Positions 58,801 to 64,000 of a DNA stretch of 64,000 nt are shown here, in pieces. The notes below the pieces were generated by a model. That model saw nothing but the letters and a program-made list of their open reading frames with translations. It was not told the origin of the DNA and ran no database searches. Both the position numbers and the translations under genes were made by a program. Source of the stretch: Siphonodentalium dalli (Eukaryota > Mollusca > Scaphopoda > Gadilida > Siphonodentaliidae); contig CP136064.1 of assembly GCA_032622095.1 (NCBI GenBank), positions 128,823,605-128,887,604 of the forward strand, given 5' to 3'. Every line of letters begins with the position of its first letter. The stretch's first letter is position 1.

Positions 58801-60916
58801 TCGCCCATTAACCGTGACAGAATATCTTAGTGCGATTGCGCAATTATCGGATAAGAACTGTGGTATCAATAAAAAGCCTAAATGTTCCTTCACTGCATTC
58901 AATTTTCGTCCTCTAGTGAGTGATAACATTTTGCGAATGTGAATCTCCCCTTTCGAGAAACTTATGGAATACTTTTATTCGCAGGCTGAAATGAGATCAA
59001 CATATGAATTACACATGACCAAAGTGACAGAACTGCTCAATTATCACGATAAAGAAATCCGACAGATCAAGGAACACATTTCCCAACAGCCACACACGGG
59101 CGTGGTGCAGGTTCGTGTATACATAGTCTAGCCACCGATATCTACCCTGAAAAAAACTACAGAGTATATAGAGGATCTCCAACATAACGAGTTGAATATC
59201 TTGTATATCACATAAAAACTAGAGCTTTATGCATTTTTAACAAACCAACACCCTTAAAAGAAGCTGCAAAATGCATACATTTACGGCGTTGGTCGAAACG
59301 CCTCACAACCGTATACGACAGTATTGCGCGCTCTAGGACTAGCGACGGAAAATATAGTCTAACAATTTGCCTCTTTGATTTTGTGTCTATTTTCATTAGT
59401 GAATTGTCTGGTGTTGGTGTCATGTGCGGCTTTTCGAAACAGTATTACTCCGCCTGAATCGATGTAAAGACGCGCAGTCATTTTGATGGCGCGATACTCA
59501 GTGGTTTGTAAATAGTGAGAGATAAGGAAATATGTAAATGGTTTTTTGAATGATATAATAGGGGTTTCATATGATATAGGAATATACTCTTAGATAGTGC
59601 AATTTGATCCAATCCTTATCTGTGTGCAATTGTACTCGTTGTTGTTACGTATCGATACATCATATTCACGGCACCACTCAATTTAACTAAGTGACGCAAG
59701 TCTTTTTTTTTTTTTATGTTGGCAGCATATAAATACTCTAGTTTCCCCCTTTATGTACTAAATGGATTCTCCATTCAGTTAAAATGTATACATTGGAATG
59801 GCACGTTATTCATCTGAAGGGATGTTCAGGAAATATAAGCAGACGACACTCAGACTGGGAACATATAGTTGCAGGACACCAAGTCATTTGTGGGCAATGT
59901 TTAGTTAATATGTATTAAGTATAGAAAGGGTTTATATCACATAACATGTAATTGAATTGAGGCAAGCATATATATACAACATATATTACAGAATATAAGT
60001 ACTCACATTTGAGTAATATCGCGCATTACATGCACAACGTAGAGTCTGCAATCTCTGTATAAAGGTTATGTCCTCTGCGTTGAAAGGAATATTGGAAATC
60101 TCTATTGGTGTGAACGACATGAAACTCAAATTGTTCATTCCAGAAATCAGACAAAAGCGGTGTTCCCACTTCTACACAAATGAGTTGAATCAAACTTTAC
60201 TATTTAAGAGTATAATACCTATATTTAGTGTACGGTGACCTAAATTTAAAGAAGTCTACAGCAAATGGTAATTTGAGATTAAGAACTATACCCCAATGAC
60301 AAATTGTAATGTTATCCCTACGGTTCTAAAATAATGATTCAATCTGAAAATAAAATGACTCACAAATCTGAGTTTGATTTATAATAGCCACAATACTTAC
60401 CTTTCTCAATAGCTTGATTAGTACATATTATCTTGATTCGTTGTCAGGACAGAGTATCATAAACTTTGGTCTTTGAAATATTGGCATTCAATTTTTAAAA
60501 TGAACACTAAATGTTATGGTATATTGCAAACCCTCTATATCTTTCTGTCATAGGTTGTGTTATCCCGCCGAACACAAAATATTCGAAGACACAAATTTCA
60601 CATGAATTTACTAAATACCTATTGACGAGTAGTTCCCTTAGGAAATTTTCAGATGATAAGTTAAAAAAACGACAATTTCCCACCAATTAATATAAATACT
60701 TATACACTTATATTATTTTCCGTTTGTCTTCAGACTATTCCAATGTATAACTTAATGGGAGAACCCATTTAGTACAGAGAGGCCTAAGAACCATACCAAT
60801 CGTGTTCCTATTTTCTGTTTTCGGTTTAATATGACTATACACCTTATCTTTCTTCTAAATTTTTTCAGCCTTGGGACCGGGGAGATGAAGATAGGCACGT
60901 GACTACCAGACTATGA
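31640..60916 (+). CDS. Cyclic-nucleotide-gated channel subunit, 3' part, nine exons, 640 residues
   Basis: A ligand-gated cation channel subunit of the plasma membrane, opened by cGMP or cAMP. Exons 31640-31894, 36718-36804, 37921-38017, 52677-52828, 55277-56002, 56972-57362, 57642-57683, 58985-59110 and 60869-60916 join with matching phases into one frame ending TGA. Residues 1-25: end of C-linker (LPDKLKTELALHVNL). About 30-150: cyclic-nucleotide-binding domain with FTPGDLICRRGEV, the phosphate-binding cassette FFGEIGIL and RRTADVRS, whose Glu and Arg-Thr bind the nucleotide. 198-540: Ser/Asp-rich tail. About 550-620: heptad-like coiled coil. Last residues TTRL, a class I PDZ ligand. The closest spelling I recall is the insect Cngl/CNGA-like type. 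S1-S6 and the pore are absent from the window. Confidence 0.92.
33357..33448. repeat. Hairpin in intron 1, arms about 28 nt
   Basis: TTTTTCTTGTACTCGTCCAG plus GTTGTGGT (33357-33384) pairs with ACCACAACCTGGACTCGTAC plus AAGAAAAAA (33420-33448), with a few mismatches and a 35-nt loop. Confidence 0.8.
34133..34238. repeat. G-run tandem duplication, 50-bp unit x2
   Basis: Unit: long G run, TACAC, G run, TGATATCGTGGTGCGCCTGT. TACAC starts at 34151 and 34201. Four G runs of 12-18 in about 80 bp could form G-quadruplexes and are prone to assembly error. Proline-rich minus-strand open frames here are artefacts of the G runs. Confidence 0.85.
34752..36126. mobile_element. Harbinger-like non-autonomous element, 1375 bp, in intron 1
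   Basis: Termini GGGTGGATACACACATGCAT (from 34752) and the same sequence inverted (ending 36126) are flanked by TTA at 34749-34751 and 36127-36129. Inverted repeats extend about 70 bp with GTATTTTACATGGCCACACC-like words. GGG termini plus a 3-bp TTA/TAA duplication fit PIF/Harbinger. No transposase. A lone end of the same family is at 61828. Confidence 0.65.
36718..36804 (+). CDS. CNG channel exon b: phosphate-binding cassette
   Basis: Acceptor TCTATAG, donor ACAG|GTGAGT. Encodes EQGTVLTQMNTGDFFGEIGI and LNLDGGIN; the Glu in FGEI is the conserved cyclic-nucleotide ribose contact. Phase 2 on both sides. Confidence 0.95.
36899..36986. repeat. Minisatellite, 22 bp x4, intron 2
   Basis: Four exact tandem copies of a 22-bp unit starting ACGGAGCATAACCACAGTGT, beginning 95 bp downstream of the exon b donor. 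Confidence 0.95.
36987..37920. other. Rest of intron 2, nothing further seen
   Basis: No repeat or RNA signal supported. A long open frame from 37642 crosses exon c in a different frame and is not coding. Confidence 0.6.
37921..38017 (+). CDS. CNG channel exon c: end of cassette and C-helix
   Basis: Acceptor CTCTTCCCAG, donor CCGAG|GTATAT. Encodes RTADVRSVGYSELFVLSRED followed by VLAALKDHPEAE. The Arg-Thr pair of the cassette is intact, as expected for a nucleotide-binding subunit. Ends in phase 0. Confidence 0.95.
38994..39445. mobile_element. TTAA miniature element, family GGTACTCAATCC, copy G, intron 3
   Basis: Left TTAAAGGTACCCAATCCGAT, right inverted AAAGATGCATAATCCGT, TTAA flanks, 452 bp. 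Interior matches copy D closely (ATTCCAACAACAACA, GAAATGCCGCTTCAG, CCTCGACTAGAATCAAATAT). Confidence 0.8.
40154..40186. repeat. (CAAA)n simple repeat
   Basis: Perfect run of about five CAAA units followed by A-rich sequence. It may be the tail of an unrecognised retroelement whose body lies to the left. Confidence 0.7.
40665..41032. repeat. Body segment of a hairpin-tipped repeat (pairs with 59190-59500)
   Basis: Words ATTGATTCAGGCGGATTAAT, AAAGCAAAGAGGCAAATTG, ACTATACGGTTGTGAAGTG and CATAAAGCTCTAGTTTTT recur in the same order on the opposite strand at 59190-59500. In this copy the segment runs directly into the hairpin at 41033. No coding supported. Confidence 0.75.
41033..41186. repeat. 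Long hairpin module, type 3
   Basis: CTCGTTATGTTGGGATATAA, GATTTATGAAACG and TTTGATAAATTTGA pair with TCAAATTTATCAAA, CGTTTCATAAAATC and TTATTTCCCAACATAACTCG. Outer right end reads GTAGAGGATCTC on the minus strand. The centre repeats ACTCGT/ACGAGT words. Confidence 0.85.
41190..42984. other. Intron 3 stretch with no feature seen
   Basis: About 1.8 kb without coding or clear repeat structure, apart from a short G run near 41640 and an A/C-rich run at 42270-42300. Confidence 0.5.
42985..43131. repeat. Long near-perfect palindrome, GC-rich
   Basis: Inner arms of 42 nt (43014-43055 and 43059-43100) are separated by 3 nt: AGATTTGTCACCCGCTCGAG, then AACGG, TGTCTCCC and GAGC, mirrored on the right. 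Outer arms AGTTGTCGCCC and GGGCAACAACT extend it to about 147 bp. Related words (GGGCGACA, GTCTCCCG) recur at 43970-44085. Confidence 0.9.
44725..44760. repeat. Left arm start of type 1 hairpin H1, separated by an insertion
   Basis: TATAGAATATGTAGCTAGTG then TCGTCGATTAA is the outer left arm of the type 1 hairpin; the rest resumes at 48317 after a TTAA insertion. Confidence 0.9.
45556..46487. repeat. Tandem pair, two units of 466 bp
   Basis: Units 45556-46021 and 46022-46487 start GCGCATTGACAA. They share AATCCAAATGGTTTATTTAA, CACTCCCGCCAAGAAAC, CGCACAATGGGGACTGTCAT and TGATCAGCTGATGACGATGA. A third start (GCGCATTAAC) follows at 46488 and stops. The open frames here are shadows of the repeat. 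Confidence 0.9.
47152..48031. repeat. Repeat block with hairpin head ATACTTCCATGTT
   Basis: Opens with a short palindrome (ATACTTCCATGTT and AACATGGAAGTAT, 47153-47180) and closes with a lone AACATGGAAGTAT near 48017-48029. Inside, two degenerate units share AACAACGCTCTTTAT and GATATCGAGTT. Same plan as the 22291-24198 block but unrelated sequence. Confidence 0.7.
48317..48455. repeat. Type 1 hairpin H1, remainder
   Basis: AAACTGTTTATGTCCGTGAG then GGGGGATTTGAGCATCTATT pair with AATAGATGCCAAATCCCCC and CGAGCGGACATAAACAGTTT. The outer right arm ATTAGCTACATATTTTATTT runs into TATCCATCGC. The missing left outer arm is at 44725-44760. Confidence 0.9.
48446..48827. repeat. Linker module M1 of the hairpin array
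   Basis: Starts ATTTATCCATCGCGCAAAAC. Contains TTACATTCGTTACTTCGATG-like, AGCAAACTAATTAGCATTCA, GCTTAGAGCGAAATAGTTCG and GTAGTACTAACCTAATAAA. Truncated before the GCGGTGGATAAA end seen in M2 and M4. Confidence 0.8.
48828..48993. repeat. Type 1 hairpin H2, intact
   Basis: Complete module of about 165 bp: outer ends ATAAATATAGAATATGTAGC and GCTACATATTTTATTTATCC, central GGCGAGGCTCTGCCGAGTCC. Arms of about 75 nt with scattered mismatches. Confidence 0.92.
48983..49566. repeat. Linker module M2 with internal 100-bp tandem duplication
   Basis: Starts TTTATCCATCGCACAAAACT; first end GAGCGGTGGATAAA near 49453. The terminal 100 bp is duplicated (TACGTTGACCTAATAAAGCT at 49373 and 49473). The second unit ends GCGGTGGATAAA at 49566. 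Contains the palindrome AATAAACGTAACGTTTATT. Confidence 0.85.
49839..50010. repeat. Long hairpin module, type 2
   Basis: TGTTTCTCTCATATGATATT plus TATGAAACGAGTC pairs with GACGAGTTTCATAAATATCA plus TATGAGAGAAACA. Inner arms AATTTTCAGTTTTCTC and GAGAAAACTGAAAATT pair around a GC-rich loop. Outer ends TATATAGAGGATATG and CATATTCTATTTATC. A lone right end recurs at 50227-50250. Confidence 0.9.
50011..50506. other. Spacer within the hairpin array
   Basis: Carries a second copy of ACGAATTACATATTCTATTT (50227) and ATGTCCAAAAC flanks similar to 50035, a partial duplicate of the type 2 edge. Nothing else recognised. Confidence 0.6.
50507..51322. repeat. Linker modules M3 (inverted) and M4 (direct), head to head
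   Basis: M3 reads inverted from ATTTATCCACCGCTTACTAC (50507) to about 50838. M4 reads direct from TTTATCCATCACACAAAACT (50843) to GAGCGGTGGATAAATATAG at 51310-51328, where hairpin H3 begins. Confidence 0.8.
51316..51492. repeat. Type 1 hairpin H3
   Basis: Same arms as H2 with a 10-bp duplication (AATAGATGGATTAGATG) in the right arm. Confidence 0.9.
51484..51820. repeat. Linker modules M5 (direct, cut) and M6 (inverted, cut)
   Basis: M5 runs direct to GAATTTTGTATCA at about 51747, where inverted sequence (TCGAAGTAACGAATGTAAAA) begins and runs to GCGCAATGGATAAAT. This is a recombination or inversion junction inside the module. Confidence 0.75.
51813..51980. repeat. Type 1 hairpin H4, opposite orientation
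   Basis: AAACTGTTTATGTCCGCTCG comes first, with the CACGGACATAAACAATTTAA arm to the right: H2 reversed. Outer ends GGATAAATAAAATATGTAGC and GCTACATATTCTATATTTAC. Confidence 0.9.
51973..52424. repeat. Linker module M7, inverted
   Basis: Reads inverted from ATTTACCCACAGCTCACTGC to GCGATGGATAAAT. Matches M2/M4 in reverse (GTTACCTGCGCAATTTGCAT-type words), with small deletions near 52235 and 52345. Confidence 0.8.
52416..52580. repeat. Type 1 hairpin H5, opposite orientation, 96 bp before exon d
   Basis: Same reversed orientation as H4, with outer ends GGATAAATAAAATATGTGGC and GCTACATATTCTATATATTC. The array ends here; exon d begins at 52677, so the stem abuts the branch-point region of intron 3. 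Confidence 0.9.
52677..52828 (+). CDS. CNG channel exon d: end of C-helix and linker
   Basis: Acceptor TTTTCTGTACGCACAG, donor GAAAG|GTATGG. Encodes DLLMSYARRRLNAVHKERNR, where the nucleotide-binding domain C-helix ends, then an Asn-rich stretch and LPAFPKEHPLFGE. Enters in phase 0, leaves in phase 2. Confidence 0.9.
53242..53524. repeat. Foldback element, about 283 bp, intron 4
   Basis: TGACTATTTCGAGTAACAGG then AACGAAACC and GGAACAGGAACA (left) pair with TGTTCCTGTT, GGTTCC and CCTGTTACTCGGAATGGTCA (right). Arms about 42 nt, no coding. A third related word (CCAGTAACGGGAAC) lies inside. Confidence 0.75.
53525..55276. other. Rest of intron 4, nothing further seen
   Basis: No repeat boundary or exon supported. 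A TTAATTAATTAATTAAT simple repeat lies near 54125. Confidence 0.55.
55277..56002 (+). CDS. CNG channel exon e: long cytoplasmic tail
   Basis: The acceptor ATCATCAG|AGCACA was chosen because only it keeps the phase-2 frame; the CAG 13 bases upstream would hit a stop. Donor TTAAG|GTAAAC. Encodes about 242 residues of Ser/Asp/Glu-rich, probably disordered tail. A basic amphipathic stretch GRLSQVLQRFIKRSKGQ (about 55447-55498) could bind calmodulin or lipid; that is inference. An ATG frame starting at 55113 runs into this exon but its first part is intronic. Confidence 0.88.
56972..57362 (+). CDS. CNG channel exon f: Ser-rich tail leading into coiled coil
   Basis: Acceptor TGATTTTTCAG, donor CAGCTG|GTATGT. 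First RSSFPRSATETVKVPSNRSS, then a Ser/Asn-rich region, then KIEQFELCMRQMFDALGDSV and QKQL with hydrophobic heptad spacing. Reading past the donor gives only 18 more codons to a stop. Confidence 0.88.
57642..57683 (+). CDS. CNG channel exon g: 42-bp micro-exon in the coiled coil
   Basis: Acceptor TTTTAATTCAG, donor AGA|GTATGAGT, a strong consensus. Encodes VDHLRAIVSDFSDR, continuing the heptads of exon f. Phase 0 on both sides, so skipping would remove 14 residues (two heptads) in frame. Confidence 0.75.
58223..58399. repeat. Short module with TTTTATCCATC termini and a perfect palindrome, intron 7
   Basis: TTTTATCCATCACC (from 58223) and GGCGATGGATAAAA (to 58399) are inverted termini like those of the linker modules at 48-52 kb. 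Inside, 58285-58314 is a perfect 30-bp palindrome centred on GCACGTGC, and a (TA)n run precedes it. Confidence 0.75.
58402..58522. repeat. Long hairpin module, type 4
   Basis: AATATCCATATATTTTGACG then AGATACAAGG pairs with CCTTGTATCTCGTCAAACTA and TATGGATATT. Inner TTATTTTTCGC pairs with GCGAAAATAA. Right outer end ATATAGAATATCC on the minus strand. The loop is GC-rich (GCTCGGTCCTCCG). Confidence 0.88.
58985..59110 (+). CDS. CNG channel exon h: coiled-coil end
   Basis: Acceptor TTTTATTCGCAG, donor GTGCAG|GTTCGT (weaker). Encodes AEMRSTYELHMTKVTELLNY, then HDKEIRQIKEHISQQPHTGV and VQ. Charged helix with Leu/Ile heptads; in CNG alpha subunits a C-terminal zipper of this kind controls subunit stoichiometry. 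Phase 0 on both sides. Confidence 0.82.
59165..59500. repeat. Inverted copy of the 40665-41032 body, hairpin missing
   Basis: Minus-strand reading matches 40665-41055 in order (ATCGATTCAGGCGGAGTAAT, AAATCAAAGAGGCAAATTGT, TGTATGCATTTTGCAGCTTC, CATAAAGCTCTAGTTTTTAT). It then goes from CTCGTTATGTTGGA straight to GATCCTCTATATACTCTG, i.e. from the first arm directly to the outer end, without the hairpin interior. Confidence 0.75.
59500..60868. other. Rest of intron 8, nothing further seen
   Basis: AT-rich, with a T run near 59704. No repeat boundary supported. Confidence 0.55.
60869..60916 (+). CDS. CNG channel last exon: stop and PDZ-type terminus
   Basis: Acceptor TTCTAAATTTTTTCAG with a long pyrimidine tract. 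Encodes PWDRGDEDRHVTTRL followed by TGA (60914-60916). The last three residues Thr-Arg-Leu fit the class I PDZ ligand pattern (Ser/Thr-x-hydrophobic). Confidence 0.85.
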   Translation, partial: PWDRGDEDRHVTTRL

Positions 60917-61073
60917 CGCTTCATGAGATTTCAAGTTATTCTTATTTATTAAATTTTTGTTACTTAAGACTTCTTTGTCTTGCGTTTGATGGGTGATAGT
61001 ACACGGAATACCTCCATCCATAAACACCTGATTTTGATAAACATTACACCACTATCACGACTAACCACTCACA

Positions 61074-61079
61074 AATAAA
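61074..61079 (+). terminator. Candidate poly(A) signal AATAAA of the CNG gene
   Basis: AATAAA 158 bp after the stop codon, followed within 30 bp by GTATGTCGTC and a T-rich tract, a plausible cleavage context. TTATTAAATT upstream is weaker. Confidence 0.5.
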
Positions 61080-61827
61080 TAGCACGTATGTCGTCTTCTT
61101 CTTTTTTTTTCTTTTTTTTATTGGAATAAACAGACATCAATGAAGGAATGTAAATATAAACAGAGGTACACATTATTATATATCAAGTCACATTCTTCTA
61201 ATTCGCTCACATCTCGCTCGCTTCATTTACACGTCTTTCGTACACCATATGCACTCCCAGTGACTGACATGTAAATTGGGATAAATCGAATATATGTTAA
61301 TTTTAATATATTAATTCAGATTTTAAATCTTTGAACTTTGTTCCTGTGTACGGCGTACATGTGTACGGCGTATGTGTACGACATCTAACCATAGACGGCA
61401 TGGTGATATTGGCGGGGGTATCGTATTTCCGGTTATAATAACTAAGTGAGTTTTAGAATTGATGAAGAGATAATTTCCAGGACACTCAAGTTGATTTGTG
61501 TTGACTTGTGGGTACATGTTACACGTGTAAAGCCTTTTCTAAAAAGGAACCAGTTTTTCGAAAATTCTTCTTGTTTCGATTGGCATCGTGCGGTATACTT
61601 CTCACATTGGTATCTATAATTCAACTCTATGTCGTCTTCTTAATGAAGTATTACATCTAGAGCAGTATACATGAGAAACTAGGTATAACATTGGAGGCGT
61701 AAATACGGGTCCTTGAGTTGAAGGTATGTGTCTTGTGTTGGGCTAAACGGAATATAAACACTCTGAATCGTTATTGGAAATAAATTCCATGTTACCGATC
61801 AATATTGTGGATAAGTATACTGTATAA

Positions 61828-61900
61828 GGGTGGATACACACATGCATGCAATTTCTGTATGTAAAATCTATGTATTTTACATGGTCACACCAATCATTGA
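61828..61900. mobile_element. Lone terminus of the GGGTGGATAC element family
   Basis: GGGTGGATACACACATGCAT preceded by TAA, continuing with ATGTATTTTACATGGTCACA. Same end as the 34752-36126 element; no partner end in the window. Confidence 0.65.
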
Positions 61901-61999
61901 TAGCATTAGTCGCCTGCGCGCGATCGGACAGAAGAATAGATGTCTCGTTCGCCCCACTTCTAAAAATAGAATCTTTGGGGTCTAAAATTGGTTGTACTA

Positions 62000-62175
62000 A
62001 AATATTCCCAAAACTTCCAAAATATCAAAACCCAAAAAAAATTTCAAAACTTCCAAAAATTTTTGTTTCCAAAAAATTTCAAAAACCCAAAACTTCCAAA
62101 AAATTTCAAAATCCCCAAATTTCAAAAAAAGAAAAAATTTCAAAACCCTCAAAATTATTTCTCTAAAAAAAAAGT
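62000..62175. repeat. Low-complexity A/C-rich stretch
   Basis: Degenerate CCAAAAATTTC and AAAACCC words. The Lys-rich open frames here are compositional. Confidence 0.8.
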
Positions 62176-63224
62176 TTAAATAAAAAATTTATAACGAGTT
62201 TTCGGTTTCTGAGAATCTCGATATTAAAAAGTCGAATGTTTTTTAAAATTATTTGCGTGTAATATCTTTCGTTATTTTTTTTGTTCAACCAATGTTTCAA
62301 TGTATTTATTAATCGATGTTTAGAAATAGCTTTATTGGACATTGTGACCATCGGTATGAATGCATACATTCCAGTGTTTATCGGACGCAGTTCATACATA
62401 TATAATTGTCATACCTGAAAATAGACACCATTACTCTTACATAAATAATAAAGAGCGTTTATTCTTAACTTCTCTATCCCAGATGAAGTTATTGAGTATA
62501 TGACAGGTGTGTATTATCGTGAATTATTGGAAGTATTGAGATGTACTATCTTGAATCACGAGCGGACAACCCCCCCAGAATGAATTGTCATATTCGATGT
62601 ACACGTAATCACACACGACATTGTGGGTAACAATGTATGTGTCACACCTTGCTTTACCAAATGAATTCTATTATATCCCCGTTCACAGTTATATGCCATT
62701 CAGAAAACATATCGATTTAATGTCTGAGCAGAATTAGTTGTTTAACGGGTTAGTATCAATTAAGGTTGATAAACTGTGTCATTGTTAGCATTAACACGAT
62801 AATTAGTTATCCAAAACATGCATACATAATACGTCCAGGTCGTGAGACACTCAATTATAGAAATTGGTTCGGTGTCATTGTTATAACAACATTACGTAAT
62901 AACCACTTATCACTCCATTCACACTTACGATCATTTTGTATACCAAAACTCCAGTTAGCACCGATGATGTAACATTATATCACTGCTATTGTATCAGTTG
63001 ATAGGTTCAGACAAGTTCGATGTTTAGAAAATAGATAATGTGCAGGTGTTCACTTGACAAGAGATTTTGTACACTCAATCACAGACCAAGGAGAAGTACT
63101 GTGTAGACAGGTCTTGTCGGTAAGAGAGTCAGACGAGAAGTGAAGTCTCGGCTATTAAAACATAGTAATGCGATAGCGAACATCAAACGAGTCTGCGCAC
63201 GCATATCTGTCAAAGGATACAATG

Positions 63225-63312
63225 GCAGTCATTGGTCAATTTATCCCCGGTGTCAGCTCAGTACAATAGCAGTCATTGGTCAATTTATCCCCGGTGTCAG
63301 CTCAGTACACAA
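63225..63312. repeat. Tandem pair, 44 bp x2
   Basis: GCAGTCATTGGTCAATTTAT then CCCCGGTGTCAGCTCAGTAC repeats at 63225 and 63269 with almost no change; a recent duplication. Confidence 0.92.
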
Positions 63313-63346
63313 TCGGCACGAAGCCGGAGGTCATAATTACTCTTAC

Positions 63347-63860
63347 GAATGAAGAGCGTTGAACATATACGAAATTATTACACGAATGAACTGAAATTTA
63401 TATTTCACATCTTACCAACAACAGATACAGACATAGTCATAGTGTTATACTATCTTACATGTACCCATGCTATGACATCATTCGAAGGGGCAATACACTC
63501 AAGGAGTTAAAGTGACACGAAACAAGGGACGTGATGTAATATTGGTGTTTGAATCTTAAAGGAACACAAGACACTCTAAAGGGACACTCATTATGAATGA
63601 ATGTTAACAATACAAGCGCACGAATGAAGAGCGTTGAACATATACGAAATTACTACACGAATGAACTGAAATTTATATTTCACATCTTACCAACAACATA
63701 TACAGACATAGTCATAGTGTTATATTATCTTACATGTACCCATGCTATGACATACTTAAAGGGGGATAATGCACACACGGTGTGTGGAATGTTAAAGTGA
63801 CACGAGGTAAGGGACGTTATGTAATATTGGTGTGTGAATATTAAAGGAGCATTCTCGCTA
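63347..63860. repeat. Tandem pair, 275-bp period
   Basis: GAATGAAGAGCGTTGAACAT starts at 63347 and 63622. Both copies continue through CACGAATGAACTGAAATTTA, CATGTACCCATGCTATGACA and TAATATTGGTGT. The tails differ in small indels. Confidence 0.92.
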
Positions 63861-63931
63861 TACAAACCCCCTCCCCACTTATAGATATATAACGAAGACG
63901 AGAATAACATGTTGATGAAGTTTATTGAAAT

Positions 63932-64000
63932 TTAATCATTGTCTGAATCTTCGACCGTTAGATTTACTTCTAAGAGTTTCTTGAATTTTCTCATCGCTTC
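63932..64000 (-). CDS. Possible C-terminal end of a minus-strand gene
   Basis: From the right edge the minus strand is open for 22 codons, ends KLLEVNLTVEDSDND and stops TAA (63934-63932). AATAAA on the minus strand at 63926-63921 is only 5 bp past the stop. The acidic tail and nearby signal look like a real 3' end, but the stretch is too short to identify. If real, it converges on the CNG gene. Confidence 0.35.
   Translation of the reverse strand, partial: EAMRKFKKLLEVNLTVEDSDND

Noticed and set aside
61988-62179. Lys/Phe-rich open frames
   Set aside because: Simple-sequence translation of CCAAAAATTTC-type repeats.

Overview
This is a window of nuclear DNA from an animal, most likely a marine invertebrate, perhaps a lophotrochozoan such as a mollusc or brachiopod. 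The clade is a guess. The basis is AT-rich sequence, GT-AG introns up to about 14.7 kb, one invertebrate-type cyclic-nucleotide-gated (CNG) channel gene, and dense animal mobile DNA (Tx1-like L1 LINE, tRNA-derived SINEs, TTAA-target DNA transposons). There are no bacterial operons, CRISPR arrays, rRNA genes or functional tRNA genes. Layout. 1-14.2 kb: a decayed Tx1/L1-like LINE reading 5' to 3' on the plus strand in three pieces (107-1877, 8637-9395, about 13542-14191). The first break is a 6.75-kb element between TTAA repeats; removing it with one TTAA restores the reverse transcriptase frame exactly. The second break is about 4.1 kb of mixed sequence with no convincing ends. 14.2-31.4 kb: no gene found. 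It holds two SINEs, foldback and TTAA-type miniature elements, a minisatellite, an 11-unit satellite of about 160 bp headed by a short hairpin, and a 2.07-kb CACTG-ended element that stops 209 bp before the first channel exon. 31.6-60.9 kb: the 3' part of a CNG channel gene on the plus strand. Nine exons join in frame into 640 residues: end of the C-linker, complete cyclic-nucleotide-binding domain, long low-complexity tail, coiled-coil stretch, and a C-terminus -TTRL that fits a class I PDZ ligand. Exons for the membrane domain are not visible and presumably lie upstream of the window. The 14.7-kb third intron is packed with repeats. 61-64 kb: 3' flank, simple and tandem repeats, and the possible last codons of a minus-strand gene at the right edge. 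The most unusual content is a set of long hairpin-forming modules (about 120-180 bp). Five share one sequence and are clustered at 44.7-52.6 kb. Others at 41.0, 49.8 and 58.4 kb have unrelated arms but end in the same kind of outer motif, close to TATAGAATAT. They sit beside body or linker segments, several bounded by TTTATCCATCGC-like termini. One hairpin arm is split by a second TTAA insertion (44761-48316), and removing it restores the palindrome. I could not place this hairpin family in a known transposon class. The channel exons carry the only well-supported protein function here; most of the rest is mobile or repeated DNA.
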